Of a stretch of DNA of 39,311 bases, positions 24,537 to 32,808 are shown piece after piece. Positions within the stretch are counted from its first letter, which is position 1; every line of letters starts with the position of its first letter. Below the pieces are notes generated by a model that worked only from the letters and a program-made list of their open reading frames with translations, searched no databases and was not told where the DNA came from. Where the stretch lies: assembly GCA_018821925.1 (NCBI GenBank), contig JAHJLF010000062.1, positions 1 through 39,311 on the forward strand, read 5' to 3'. Origin of the DNA: Candidatus Edwardsbacteria bacterium (lineage in GTDB: Bacteria; Edwardsbacteria; AC1; EtOH8). The position numbers and the translations under genes are program-made.

Positions 24537-26540
24537 TCACCTCAAAATTATCATCTTTTTTGCCAGGCTTTTTCCGCCGGCGTTCAGTTTATAAATATAC
24601 ACCCCGTTGGCAACCGCCCGGCCGTTGTCATCCCGGCCATCCCAGGTTACGGACCCCGACCCCTCCCTCTTGTCCCTCCCCTCGAGGGGAGGGTTGGGTG
24701 GGGTCAATGTTTTTACCAACTGCCCGGCTATGTTATAAACCGCAAGTTTTACCGGCCCATCCCCTGTCGCCTGATAACTGATAACTGTGGCCTTGTTGAA
24801 CGGATTGGGATAATTTTGGTTTAACCTGATCGCTGTCCGCTGTCCCCTGTCCGCTGGTTCCGCCGCTATACCTGTTACTTGCGTAAACGAGACATCATCC
24901 CACCGATCCCAATAGGCCGTGCTGTTCACCGCCCAAATGTTCAGCTTGATCCGGGCGAATGCCGCCCCGGCCGGAGCCGCCACCGTCCCGGTGGTCAGAA
25001 AGACATATCCCGCGCTGTCGGCGCTCAGGGCGGCAGTGGTGTCGTCCAATAAAAGATTCTTATGCAGAGAATCGAACCACTGGATCCGCATCCGCATGGT
25101 GTTGCCGGCCCCGTCGTTCTTGCGCCCCCAACCAGACAGGCAGTAGTTCAGTCCCGGAGTGACCTTGACATCCTGGAACAGGAACGACAAAAATGGCACA
25201 GCCTTTCCCATGCAATCGGCCCGATGGCGCAAGGCATAACTGCCGGTGTGAACGAAATCGGTGGCGGTATCGGCCACGGCATTGTCGCCATCCAGCCAGC
25301 CGAAGGGTTTTAAAGAGTTGTTGGACGGCACCGCCACGGTGTCCCGGAAAACATTTTCCATCCCGCCGTTGACCAGCGAATCGGCCGGCAGGTTGAAACT
25401 GGTGCGCAGTGCGGTCCACAGCTCCGGGCGGCTGCCGTCGTAGGACAGGGCCCACATCCCGGTGCCGGCCAACAGGCTGTCCCACACCATCTGGTACTTG
25501 TAGCCCAGGCTGATCTCGTCGTCGTACCAGCACTGATGCCATTCCCCGTTGTTGTAATAGTACCAGGGGGTGTAGGAGGAGGCCTGCCACTGCCGGCCGT
25601 AGTCGTAGGCCAGGGTCTCGGCCTGGAAGAACATCACCGCGCTGCCGCTTCCGATGGTGGCCGATCCGGCGGTCGTCCCGACACAGGGCCAGTCATACCC
25701 GTAATAGGGCACCCCGCAGATCATCTTCTCCCGCCGGTTCCCGGAATAGACCGCATAGTCGTGGATGCTCCAGCCCACGTCGTAGCTATAGCCATCCAGC
25801 GGCGCCACCGGCCCGGTGGTGGCCGAGCCGCTCCAAAAATAATCATAGGCCATGATGAACAATCCGTCGGAATAGATGGCCAGGCTGTCGTAATCCCAGG
25901 AACCGGCCCAGTCCACCGCCGGTGTAGCCAGCGAAACGTAGGAGGCGGGATCCCAGCTATGGAAGCTGTCGGACAGTTCGTGGATGAATTTCACCATGTT
26001 CTGCTTCTGGGCCAGGGCCAGGCCCTCGAAGTCGATATTGACCCCCTCCACCCCGGCGTCCCTTACCGCGTTCAGCAGATTTTTTACCGCATTGGTGCGG
26101 AAGGAGTCGCTGGAGAGTATCGAGGTGATGGCAGAACTGCTGAAGCAGGTGCCGCACAACAGCACTTTGACCCCGTTCTTGTGGGCATGGGCGATGGTGG
26201 CCGACCAGGTGCCGGGAAAGCCGTGGCTGGTAGTGATGCTCCCGTCTCCCGCCATCTCGGCGCTGAAGCAGGCCAGGTGTGTGATCAGGTCGTAATGCAG
26301 ATACTGGTCGCTGGTCCAGTAGGGATCGTATCCCAGCACCGTCTTGCCGACTCTGGGCGATTTATCTTTGGCCAGCGGCAGGTATTTTACCTCCGGGCCC
26401 TTGATGATCAGGCTGTCGGAATAGCTTTCCGACTGGAGCTGATGGATGCTTTTATTCTGGGCCACTGCATTGGAACAGCAGACCAATAAAACAGCCAAAA
26501 TCCCGGTCGTAACCGAATATATAATGGTTTTTTCTTTCAT
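24537..26540 (-). CDS. Secreted GH18 glycoside hydrolase-like protein with C-terminal sorting domain
   Basis: The 667-residue product begins with a signal peptide (to about AVAQ, residue 28; a nearby VCC leaves a lipoprotein reading possible). A GH18 TIM barrel spans about residues 65-390: YDPYWTSDQYLHYDLITHL, then GVEGVNIDFEG with the catalytic acid E172. The first acid of the canonical DxxDxDxE motif is Glu here. Residues about 395-570 form a jelly-roll carbohydrate-binding-like region, and the last 85 residues are a FlgD-like sorting domain almost identical to that of the FG-GAP protein. Likely action is hydrolysis of, or binding to, a chitin- or peptidoglycan-like glycan outside the cell. 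It is first in a three-gene operon. Confidence 0.87.
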   Translation of the reverse strand: MKEKTIIYSVTTGILAVLLVCCSNAVAQNKSIHQLQSESYSDSLIIKGPEVKYLPLAKDKSPRVGKTVLGYDPYWTSDQYLHYDLITHLACFSAEMAGDGSITTSHGFPGTWSATIAHAHKNGVKVLLCGTCFSSSAITSILSSDSFRTNAVKNLLNAVRDAGVEGVNIDFEGLALAQKQNMVKFIHELSDSFHSWDPASYVSLATPAVDWAGSWDYDSLAIYSDGLFIMAYDYFWSGSATTGPVAPLDGYSYDVGWSIHDYAVYSGNRREKMICGVPYYGYDWPCVGTTAGSATIGSGSAVMFFQAETLAYDYGRQWQASSYTPWYYYNNGEWHQCWYDDEISLGYKYQMVWDSLLAGTGMWALSYDGSRPELWTALRTSFNLPADSLVNGGMENVFRDTVAVPSNNSLKPFGWLDGDNAVADTATDFVHTGSYALRHRADCMGKAVPFLSFLFQDVKVTPGLNYCLSGWGRKNDGAGNTMRMRIQWFDSLHKNLLLDDTTAALSADSAGYVFLTTGTVAAPAGAAFARIKLNIWAVNSTAYWDRWDDVSFTQVTGIAAEPADRGQRTAIRLNQNYPNPFNKATVISYQATGDGPVKLAVYNIAGQLVKTLTPPNPPLEGRDKREGSGSVTWDGRDDNGRAVANGVYIYKLNAGGKSLAKKMIILR
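24574..24815. repeat. Duplicated sorting-domain DNA, copy 2
   Basis: This is the gapless partner of 22363-22604, inside the GH18 gene. The codon-level identity, including silent sites, points to recent duplication or ongoing gene conversion. Confidence 0.92.
24652..24705. repeat. Nested palindromic element inside the sorting domain, copy 2
   Basis: This is an identical copy of the 54-bp nested inverted repeat, with the 20-bp palindrome at 24674-24693. It is in the same reading frame and at the same domain loop as copy 1. Confidence 0.75.
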
Positions 26541-26549
26541 ATCATTATA

Positions 26550-26578
26550 AGTTTATGGCAGTAGGCGGTTAATGTCAA
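26550..26578 (-). promoter_or_regulatory. Promoter for the GH18 / BNR-like / FG-GAP operon
   Basis: On the minus strand TTGACA (26578-26573) is followed by 17 bases and TAAACT (26555-26550). The same hexamers at the same spacing precede the tRNA gene. The expected transcript start is only a few bases before ATG 26540, so the mRNA may be leaderless or nearly so; no Shine-Dalgarno is present. Confidence 0.65.
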
Positions 26579-26648
26579 GGAATAATTGATGTTCCAGATG
26601 TCAATTATCTTCTTGACTTTTAACTCAAAATGCCCCAAAATTCATTCT

Positions 26649-28427
26649 ATGCGCTTTTGGCACATCATATTATCATTCATACTGCTGTCAGTTTTCTCCC
26701 GGGCCTACTCACAAGAGTTGCCGGATCCCGGGGATATTGATGAATTCAGGCCTTTCACCATCCTGGCCCCTCTGCCTGATTCGGTGATCCCATCTGGGGA
26801 GGCCTTGGAGATCTCCCTGCTGCTGGAGGAGACCTCCGGTATGGATATCCACTTGCTGCTGGACGGAGAGGATATCACCACACAGACGCAAATAACCAAG
26901 GACTACCTTTTCTATCTTTCCCCGGAACCGCCGACGCCCGGCCCCCACCGGATAACCGTATTGTTCACCAGCCTGGCCGATACTGTATTCAAAAATTCCT
27001 GGGATTTCAAGGCAGCTGCTTTGGATACCGTACCCATCGGGCCGATCAAGATACCTCTTGATATCTCCCTTACCGCCGGTATGTTCTATTCGCAGTGCAA
27101 CAAGGATACAGCGGGTTTGAGCCTGAGCTACCCCATCGGCTGGCATCCCTCCGGCGACGTGAATTTATCGGGACAACTGGACGGCGGCTTTTTCAATTCC
27201 TACCTATCCTACGATCCGGCCTACGACAAATACCTTCACGGACTGCTGCAGTTCGAGAATTCCTCCTTCGGACTGTCCGCCGGAGAGTTCTACCCCGAGC
27301 TGTCAACCCTGGTATTCTCCGGAACCTCTCCCCTGGGGCTGCTGGCCACCTGGCAGAATAAAAAGACCAGTATCCTGGGCACCGCTTGCCGCACCCAGCC
27401 GGCCGACACCCTGTTTCAGACCTATGCCCAGTATCTCTACGGCGGCCGTATAAAAAGATCCCTGGCCGACAGCCTCTGGCTGTCCGGGGGATACCTTTAC
27501 GGATATGATCAGCCGGGCTCCCTGCCGGATTCGGTGCGCTTCAGGTCATCCACCTATATCTACAACGACACCCTGACCGGCTTCTCCGATACCCTGATAA
27601 CCGTGGACACCTTGTTATCGGGAAAGAACCGCCTCTCGTGGTTCTCCCTGGAGTGGACGATCAGCGGAGCCAGATTCCGCAGCGAGTATGCCGGATCGGG
27701 CTTCCTGCCGGACTCCTCGGCCGGATACATCAATGACCACAGCTATCTTTTGGGAGTAAAGAAAGGGATGGGACGCCACTGGCTTAATCTGGAATACATC
27801 TCCTGGGGACAAAATTTCAAAAGCTTTGGAAATCCTTATCTGGAAACAGCCAAGAACGAACTCCTGGGGACGGCGGATCTCAGGTTCCCCGGCAGTCTGT
27901 CGGCCAGGCTGGACGGCTCGGTGTACAAGATCTTCACCGATTCCGCCTCCGGCAGCAGCTTTAAACTGGGTGGTGGTATGAATTATGCCTGGGGGCGGCT
28001 CACCTCGGCCAGCCTGCGGCTGGATTACAACTACCGGCCGTATATCACTTATCTTTATCAGAACCGAAGCCTGAGCCTGAGCACCGTGACCAAACTGATG
28101 TCCCTCTCAGTCATATCCTCCTATTCCTACTCCTCAAGTTCCGGTATCAGTCTGACCCAGTCTCATAACGGAATGTTGGGCATCTCCCGCTATTTGATGG
28201 CCGACAGATTATATATCCAGGCCTCAGGCCAGCACTATCAGGTTTTTGACAGCTACGGGCTGACCGACCAGGCCCGGACCACCGCACAGTTGAGAGCATC
28301 GTGGCAGGCCTCGATCCATACCGGAATCATCTTTGATTGCCGCAATATACTGCACCGGGACCGGGTCACGCCGGATAAAAATTATCGCCAACAGCTGGCA
28401 TCGCTGTCGGTTAGCTATAGATTTTAG
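26649..28427 (+). CDS. Outer-membrane beta-barrel protein with N-terminal Ig-like domain
   Basis: I start at ATG 26649 because it gives a clean signal peptide (MRFWHIILSFILLSVFSRAYSQ); an upstream ATG at 26586 only adds non-signal sequence. Of the 592 residues, about 40-122 form an Ig-like domain (HLLLDGEDIT, PGPHRITVLF, SWDF). The rest is alternating polar/aromatic strands with frequent Tyr/Ser/Leu, ending LSVSYRF, a C-terminal Phe beta-signal. This suggests a barrel of 20 or more strands inserted by BAM. No TonB plug is evident. It is the first gene of the plus-strand block, 156 bases before the ECF sigma gene. No ribosome site is obvious. Transport or anchoring roles are possible; function unknown. 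Confidence 0.72.
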   Translation: MRFWHIILSFILLSVFSRAYSQELPDPGDIDEFRPFTILAPLPDSVIPSGEALEISLLLEETSGMDIHLLLDGEDITTQTQITKDYLFYLSPEPPTPGPHRITVLFTSLADTVFKNSWDFKAAALDTVPIGPIKIPLDISLTAGMFYSQCNKDTAGLSLSYPIGWHPSGDVNLSGQLDGGFFNSYLSYDPAYDKYLHGLLQFENSSFGLSAGEFYPELSTLVFSGTSPLGLLATWQNKKTSILGTACRTQPADTLFQTYAQYLYGGRIKRSLADSLWLSGGYLYGYDQPGSLPDSVRFRSSTYIYNDTLTGFSDTLITVDTLLSGKNRLSWFSLEWTISGARFRSEYAGSGFLPDSSAGYINDHSYLLGVKKGMGRHWLNLEYISWGQNFKSFGNPYLETAKNELLGTADLRFPGSLSARLDGSVYKIFTDSASGSSFKLGGGMNYAWGRLTSASLRLDYNYRPYITYLYQNRSLSLSTVTKLMSLSVISSYSYSSSSGISLTQSHNGMLGISRYLMADRLYIQASGQHYQVFDSYGLTDQARTTAQLRASWQASIHTGIIFDCRNILHRDRVTPDKNYRQQLASLSVSYRF

Positions 28428-28535
28428 GAACCATTGGCGGACAGGCGGACTCTAACCAATATAGTAAATTTCTAAAGATACTTAACTCCTTGCTCAATAT
28501 AGATTTAGCCTCATGGATCGATCTTAATATTCACC

Positions 28536-28564
28536 GGAACTTTTCAGTAACAATATTACTCTAA
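28536..28564 (+). promoter_or_regulatory. ECF/sigma-E-type promoter candidate
   Basis: GGAACTT (28536-28542) and TCTAA (28560-28564) are separated by 17 bases. This matches the GGAAC...TCTRA pattern of many ECF promoters and lies just before the sigma gene, suggesting autoregulation. The leader would be about a dozen bases, without a Shine-Dalgarno. Confidence 0.5.
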
Positions 28565-28583
28565 CCTACAGATAATCGACACT

Positions 28584-29111
28584 ATGCCTGAAAAACAGCG
28601 GCCGGAATTTGAAGAAGTACTGGATAAATACGGACAGAAGCTGTTCAACCTGATGCTCCGGCTGACCGGCAACTACCACTGGGCCCAGGATCTGACCCAG
28701 GATGTTCTTTTGATAGCCCACCGCGAATACCACAAGTTCCGGGGGGACTCCGATGTCTTCACCTGGATATACCGCATCGCCGTCAACCATCAACGCCGGC
28801 AGGCCCGCAAGATGCGGGTCCGAAGCTGGCTGGGCTTCGAGGACGTCTCCAGTGATGTGTTGTCCACCGATATTACGGCTGCCGACCCGGCCGAAAGCAG
28901 CGAAAGAACCAAGGTGGTGGCCCGGGCGGTATCCGCCCTGCCGGAGGATTTTAAAGAGACCGTGGTGCTGCATTATTTTCAGGACCAAAGCTGCCAACAG
29001 ATCGCCAAAATAATGAACTGCTCGGAGGGAACAGTAAAATCCAGACTGTGGCGGGGCCGTAAGATCCTGGCCCAGAAACTAAAAGGTTACGTATCAGAAA
29101 CAGGAGTGTGA
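28584..29111 (+). CDS. ECF-family RNA polymerase sigma factor
   Basis: The 175-residue protein is a standard ECF sigma factor. Region 2 spans about residues 10-75: YGQKLFNLMLRLTGNYHWAQDLTQDV for core and -10 binding, then FTWIYRIAVNHQRRQARK for melting. An acidic linker follows, and region 4 is at about 117-168 (LPEDFKETVVLHYFQDQS, QQIAKIMNCSEGTVKSRLWRGRK helix-turn-helix for -35 recognition). It would redirect RNA polymerase to a small envelope regulon. The next gene, 4 bases on, is a matching zinc-finger anti-sigma. An ECF-type promoter candidate upstream suggests positive feedback. Confidence 0.95.
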   Translation: MPEKQRPEFEEVLDKYGQKLFNLMLRLTGNYHWAQDLTQDVLLIAHREYHKFRGDSDVFTWIYRIAVNHQRRQARKMRVRSWLGFEDVSSDVLSTDITAADPAESSERTKVVARAVSALPEDFKETVVLHYFQDQSCQQIAKIMNCSEGTVKSRLWRGRKILAQKLKGYVSETGV

Positions 29112-29115
29112 TAAA

Positions 29116-29814
29116 ATGGATTGTCGAAAAATCGAAAAATATCTGCAAGAAAACCCCGGGGCCCCGCTGCCCGGGGAGCTGCAGGAACATCTGACAAGAT
29201 GCCAGGACTGCTCCCTGCGATGGCAGGAGCAGAGGGCCCTGAGCGATGTTCTAAAAACATTTCCTCAGGCGGAGCTTCCGGCCTACCTGGGCGCCAAAGC
29301 CCTGGCCCGGCTGGAGGGACGGCAGAGGGTCTCCGGCAAAAAGATGCTGGAGCCGGGCTGGCTGACCCTGGCCGCCCCGGCCATGGCCCTGATCGTGGCT
29401 TTCTCCGCCCTGGTGATGCGTTACGAATATAGTCCTCAATACACAGACATTCCGAACCGCCCTGTATCTATCCAGAACCAAGGTAATAATACCGCCGCTC
29501 CGGGGTCTGTCCAAAATCAGCCATCAAATATTTTATCTCAGATATATCCGGTCTGGCCGTCCGACCAGGATGTGGTCGGCCGCGGGGATCTGACCATTAT
29601 GGCCTCGCTGTATCCCGACCATCAGGGAAAGGTGCAGGTCCTGCTGGACGATATCGATGTCTCGGCCGGATCGACCATCAGCCGTCAGCATATCTCCTAT
29701 GATCCCAAGTCCCTGGGGGCCGGAGAACATATGGTCAGGGTAGTGCTGCAGCAGGCTGATGGAAGCTATCAAACGGCCAGTTGGCGCTTTTATCTGCTGG
29801 AGGAACCATCATGA
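29116..29814 (+). CDS. Zinc-finger anti-sigma factor with periplasmic Ig-like tail
   Basis: The 232-residue protein has an N-terminal zf-HC2 anti-sigma domain with HX3CX2C (H25, C29, C32). One membrane helix follows (about 82-101), then a Gln/Asn/Pro-rich linker. The periplasmic domain at about 155-230 has the pattern VQVLLDDIDVS, LGAGEHMVRVVL, SWRFYL. The same pattern occurs in the barrel protein upstream. The N-domain should hold the sigma factor at the membrane until the periplasmic part receives a signal. GGAGTG precedes the ATG. Its stop overlaps the start of the Ig-repeat gene (ATGA), so the genes are coupled. Confidence 0.9.
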   Translation: MDCRKIEKYLQENPGAPLPGELQEHLTRCQDCSLRWQEQRALSDVLKTFPQAELPAYLGAKALARLEGRQRVSGKKMLEPGWLTLAAPAMALIVAFSALVMRYEYSPQYTDIPNRPVSIQNQGNNTAAPGSVQNQPSNILSQIYPVWPSDQDVVGRGDLTIMASLYPDHQGKVQVLLDDIDVSAGSTISRQHISYDPKSLGAGEHMVRVVLQQADGSYQTASWRFYLLEEPS

Positions 29815-31490
29815 AAAAGATGCATTTAATACTGATCCCATTGCTGCTGATATCAGCGGCAGCTCTGCAGGCCGCCGGGCTTCAGGTCTCGCCCAATCCG
29901 GCAGAGGTCCAGGTCAATACTGCCGTTGCTTTCACCATCCAGGGCTTGGAGCCCGGTGGGTCGTTAAACTGGGAGGTCGTTCCGGCCACTCTGGGAAATA
30001 TTGACCAAAGCGGGTTTTTCACTGCATCCGGCAAGCCGGGCCGGGGGATGGTACGGGCCATAGCCAAAAACAAGGAAGGCCGGACCGTGCTGGGACACGC
30101 CATGATAAAAGTTTTGGGGAACAAACCCGGCCGCCTTACGGTATCGGTATCGCCGGCCAGGGCCGAACTCAAGATCGGCCAAACCCTGCGTTTTACCGCT
30201 CGGATTATGCTGCCAGATGAAAATATCAAAACCGAATGGCTGGTCATCCCCAACGATCTGGGAACCATCGATGCCCAGGGCGACTTTACCGCCAACGGCG
30301 CCGGGAAAGGCCGGATCGTGGCCCTGGCCAAGGGACCAGGAAAGTATGGTTTGGGGCAGGCTCAGATATCTGTCCGACCTTCCGGCAAGGTCTCCGATCT
30401 TTCAGTGGTTGTTTCTCCTAAGAGAATCAAGCTACAGCCGAAAACCCGGATCCGGCTGACCGTTCAGGTCCAGGATCCGGAGGGCGAAACCGTCAGAGCC
30501 AGGCTCAGATACACCCTGTCTCCTCCGGAGCTGGGAACCATCGACCAGGATGGAAATTTCACCGCCGGAGAAAAGGCCGGGCTGGGCGTTATCAAGGTTG
30601 AGGCCGCCTCCGGATACGCCTTTGGCAGCGACCGCGCTTTTGTCATAATCTCCGAAAAAAGCAACCGTTACCAGATCAAGATCAAACCCCGCCAGGTGGT
30701 GCTGGAGGCGAAATCCAGCTCTAAATTCGAGGTTGAGGTGTGGGACGAAAACGGCAGTTCGGTGATTGTCCCCGCCCTCGACTGGAAGGTGATCCCCGAA
30801 GGCCTGGGCTCGATCTCCCCCCAGGGGCTGTTCACTGCGGGAGACCGGACCCTGTCCGGCAAAATAGTAGTTCAACTGCCGGCCGAATTCGGCCGGAGCA
30901 GGGATGCCGCCTCGGTCAAGATACAAAGCCAGGGACGGAACACCATCCGGATAAACCCGCCCAAGACCAGCCTGAAGCCAGGTCAGATGCTCCAGTTCTC
31001 CGCCGTCATAACTGACAGCCGGGGCAAGCCGGCAGGAGATCAGCGCATCATCTGGAAACTGCAGCCGGAGAATCTCGGCATCATCACACCTCAAGGTCTG
31101 TTCACTGCCGGCGCAGCAGCCAGGTCGGGCATCGTCATCGCCGAACTTCCCCAGGAATTCGGAGCAGGCCGAGCAATCGCTCCGATCACCATCAGCAGCT
31201 ACCAGGTCAAGATCAACGCCCCGCCCAATCAGTATAATATCCACACCGGGGAACAGATCCTCTTTGCCGCATCGGTGCGCGATGCCAACGGAAACGACCT
31301 GACAGCATCGGCCGCTTTTGAATGGGACATAAAATCCTCGATCCTTGGATTTGGCAATATCGACCAGAGCACCGGCCTGTTCCGGGCCGGGCAGCCCTCT
31401 AAGCTGCCGGCCGATGGTTATATAATGGTCCGGGTTTTTATCAATGGGCTGCTGGCGGGAACAGATGGAATAAAAATAACCATCAGATAA
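29811..31490 (+). CDS. Secreted protein of six BIG-like Ig repeats
   Basis: ATG 29811 has GGAGG 8 bases upstream and overlaps the anti-sigma stop; the longer frame from 29781 lies inside that gene. The 559-residue protein has a signal peptide (MKKMHLILIPLLLISAAALQAA). Six repeats of about 90 residues follow, each with the pattern LGxI...GxFTA (near residues 61, 150, 241, 332, 422 and 512). BIG2-type Ig domains are common in surface adhesins and periplasmic assembly factors. There is no sorting domain, LPXTG or membrane anchor, so it may stay periplasmic or be held by partners such as the barrel protein. Likely the main structural output of the ECF operon. Confidence 0.85.
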   Translation: MKKMHLILIPLLLISAAALQAAGLQVSPNPAEVQVNTAVAFTIQGLEPGGSLNWEVVPATLGNIDQSGFFTASGKPGRGMVRAIAKNKEGRTVLGHAMIKVLGNKPGRLTVSVSPARAELKIGQTLRFTARIMLPDENIKTEWLVIPNDLGTIDAQGDFTANGAGKGRIVALAKGPGKYGLGQAQISVRPSGKVSDLSVVVSPKRIKLQPKTRIRLTVQVQDPEGETVRARLRYTLSPPELGTIDQDGNFTAGEKAGLGVIKVEAASGYAFGSDRAFVIISEKSNRYQIKIKPRQVVLEAKSSSKFEVEVWDENGSSVIVPALDWKVIPEGLGSISPQGLFTAGDRTLSGKIVVQLPAEFGRSRDAASVKIQSQGRNTIRINPPKTSLKPGQMLQFSAVITDSRGKPAGDQRIIWKLQPENLGIITPQGLFTAGAAARSGIVIAELPQEFGAGRAIAPITISSYQVKINAPPNQYNIHTGEQILFAASVRDANGNDLTASAAFEWDIKSSILGFGNIDQSTGLFRAGQPSKLPADGYIMVRVFINGLLAGTDGIKITIR

Positions 31491-31510
31491 ATAATTGGGT
31501 GTAAAATCAA

Positions 31511-31545
31511 AAAAGAGGCGCCTTGCAAAGGCGCCTCTTTTTTTT
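31511..31545. terminator. Strong bidirectional intrinsic terminator
   Basis: A perfect 12-bp stem (31511-31522 with 31530-31541) encloses a 7-base loop. It is GC-rich at the loop end and flanked by A-runs on the left and T-runs on the right. It lies between the converging Ig-repeat and membrane-protein genes and can stop transcription from both sides. Confidence 0.9.
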
Positions 31546-31553
31546 AACTCCAA

Positions 31554-32762
31554 TTATCTTTTTTTCGTCTTGCTGACGGTTTTGATCTTCTTTAAAACCT
31601 TTTTGGGCTTTTTATCCTTCTGGGGCTTAGCTTCTTCTGTTTGCTTTTTGTTATCATCGATTGCCTGGCAAATTTCTTCCGAGGAGGCTTCCTCCCTGGC
31701 GAAAATATCGCGCTGATCCCTCTTCATCACTATTATCCCGTAGATGATGGTCTGTCCGGTGACAAAGACGCTCAGCAGGTAAGACAGGACCAGCAGTCGG
31801 ATGGCATTTAAAGACATCCCCATGATGAAGGCCGCCGTCTGGCCGGACCAGTTAAGCGCCGGGGTGGCCGTCATGAATGAGGAGAGGCCCGACAATACGG
31901 GGTTATCCATGCCCAGGACCATAATATAATTGGTCGCCAGCGGGGGAGTATACAGATTGAAAGCAGCGATAGCAATGCCGGCAAATTTGCCGCCCATCGA
32001 CCAGGAAAGAACCTGGTAAGCCATGCCCAGCCCGCTGATGGTGAACCAGGCAAAAACACCCGCTGCGATAAGGCACAATACCTTGAGAAGCCCGGTATAT
32101 GCTACCAGACGCCAAGGCTGGGCGGTGATGGATGAAAACACCTCAAAAAGGTTGTCAAAGGCATCGCCCTTGGTGGCGCCTGAGATCACCGGTGAAAAGA
32201 ACAGCCCTATGGCCAATGACACCAGCAGGAAGACTATAAACAAACATACCAGATAGATGGGCAGGCTCAAGACGGCAATGGTCAATTCACCCAGCACCGG
32301 TATCCGTCCCCACCAGCCGGACAGTATTCCGAAAAACAGCAGCAATAATACGAAAGAGATTATGACCAGTGGTCCGCCCAGGATGGATTTCCAGGCCCCT
32401 TTTAGATAGCCTGCCGCTTCCCTCACTTCGTAAAATTCGTTCCCTTTTAGCTGTTCCGCCGCCAGGCGGGCCGTCACCGCTGCGGACATCATGTATATCA
32501 GTAAGGCGCCCAACAGCCCGATCAGCCACAGCCCCCAGGAAATGGCGCCGGAGCCGGGCCAGGGCATCGCCGGAACCAGCCCGAACATCACCCATACATC
32601 GGCCAGGCTGCGGCCAACGGCCAGGTGGGCCAGATATCCGAATATACCGTAAAAAACAAAACCACACACCAATCCCCAAAAGAGGACCCCCATTTTTTTG
32701 GGCGACAGGCCCAGCCTGGCAGCCCGAAAAACATCCCGGTAATCGAAGTACATCTTCAACAA
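31554..32762 (-). CDS. Polytopic inner-membrane protein with Lys-rich tail
   Basis: The family is not recognised with confidence. The 402-residue protein has seven or so membrane helices, separated by an amphipathic stretch (AEQLKGNEFYEVREAAGYLKGAWKS). This recalls DUF4013-like or exporter-accessory membrane proteins. Its last 40 residues are a basic, disordered cytoplasmic tail (KKVLKKIKTVSKTKKR). The TTG at 32762 has AGGAGG 8 bases upstream; ATG 32753 is the alternative start. It lies 46 bases downstream of the DD-peptidase gene and is last in that operon, ending at a strong terminator. The tail could bind nucleic acid or acidic lipid; function unknown. Confidence 0.65.
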   Translation of the reverse strand: MLKMYFDYRDVFRAARLGLSPKKMGVLFWGLVCGFVFYGIFGYLAHLAVGRSLADVWVMFGLVPAMPWPGSGAISWGLWLIGLLGALLIYMMSAAVTARLAAEQLKGNEFYEVREAAGYLKGAWKSILGGPLVIISFVLLLLFFGILSGWWGRIPVLGELTIAVLSLPIYLVCLFIVFLLVSLAIGLFFSPVISGATKGDAFDNLFEVFSSITAQPWRLVAYTGLLKVLCLIAAGVFAWFTISGLGMAYQVLSWSMGGKFAGIAIAAFNLYTPPLATNYIMVLGMDNPVLSGLSSFMTATPALNWSGQTAAFIMGMSLNAIRLLVLSYLLSVFVTGQTIIYGIIVMKRDQRDIFAREEASSEEICQAIDDNKKQTEEAKPQKDKKPKKVLKKIKTVSKTKKR

Positions 32763-32808
32763 ATCTCCATCCTCCTTTTAAGGTTATGGTTACAAAGGTA
32801 TGCCGCTA

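Noticed and set aside
22363-24815. Composite transposon or mobile element bounded by the two direct repeats
   Set aside because: The repeats encode in-frame protein domains in two intact genes. There is no transposase, target duplication or terminal inverted repeat at their ends.
25536-26489. Plus-strand open frame (317 codons)
   Set aside because: It lies opposite the GH18 gene and has no recognisable domain.
26544-26549. Perfect TATAAT before the GH18 gene
   Set aside because: It lies 23 bases from TTGACA, which is too far; TAAACT at 17 bases fits better.
30432-31553. Minus-strand open frame (373 codons)
   Set aside because: It is antisense to the Ig-repeat gene; it would run through the bidirectional terminator and has no domain.
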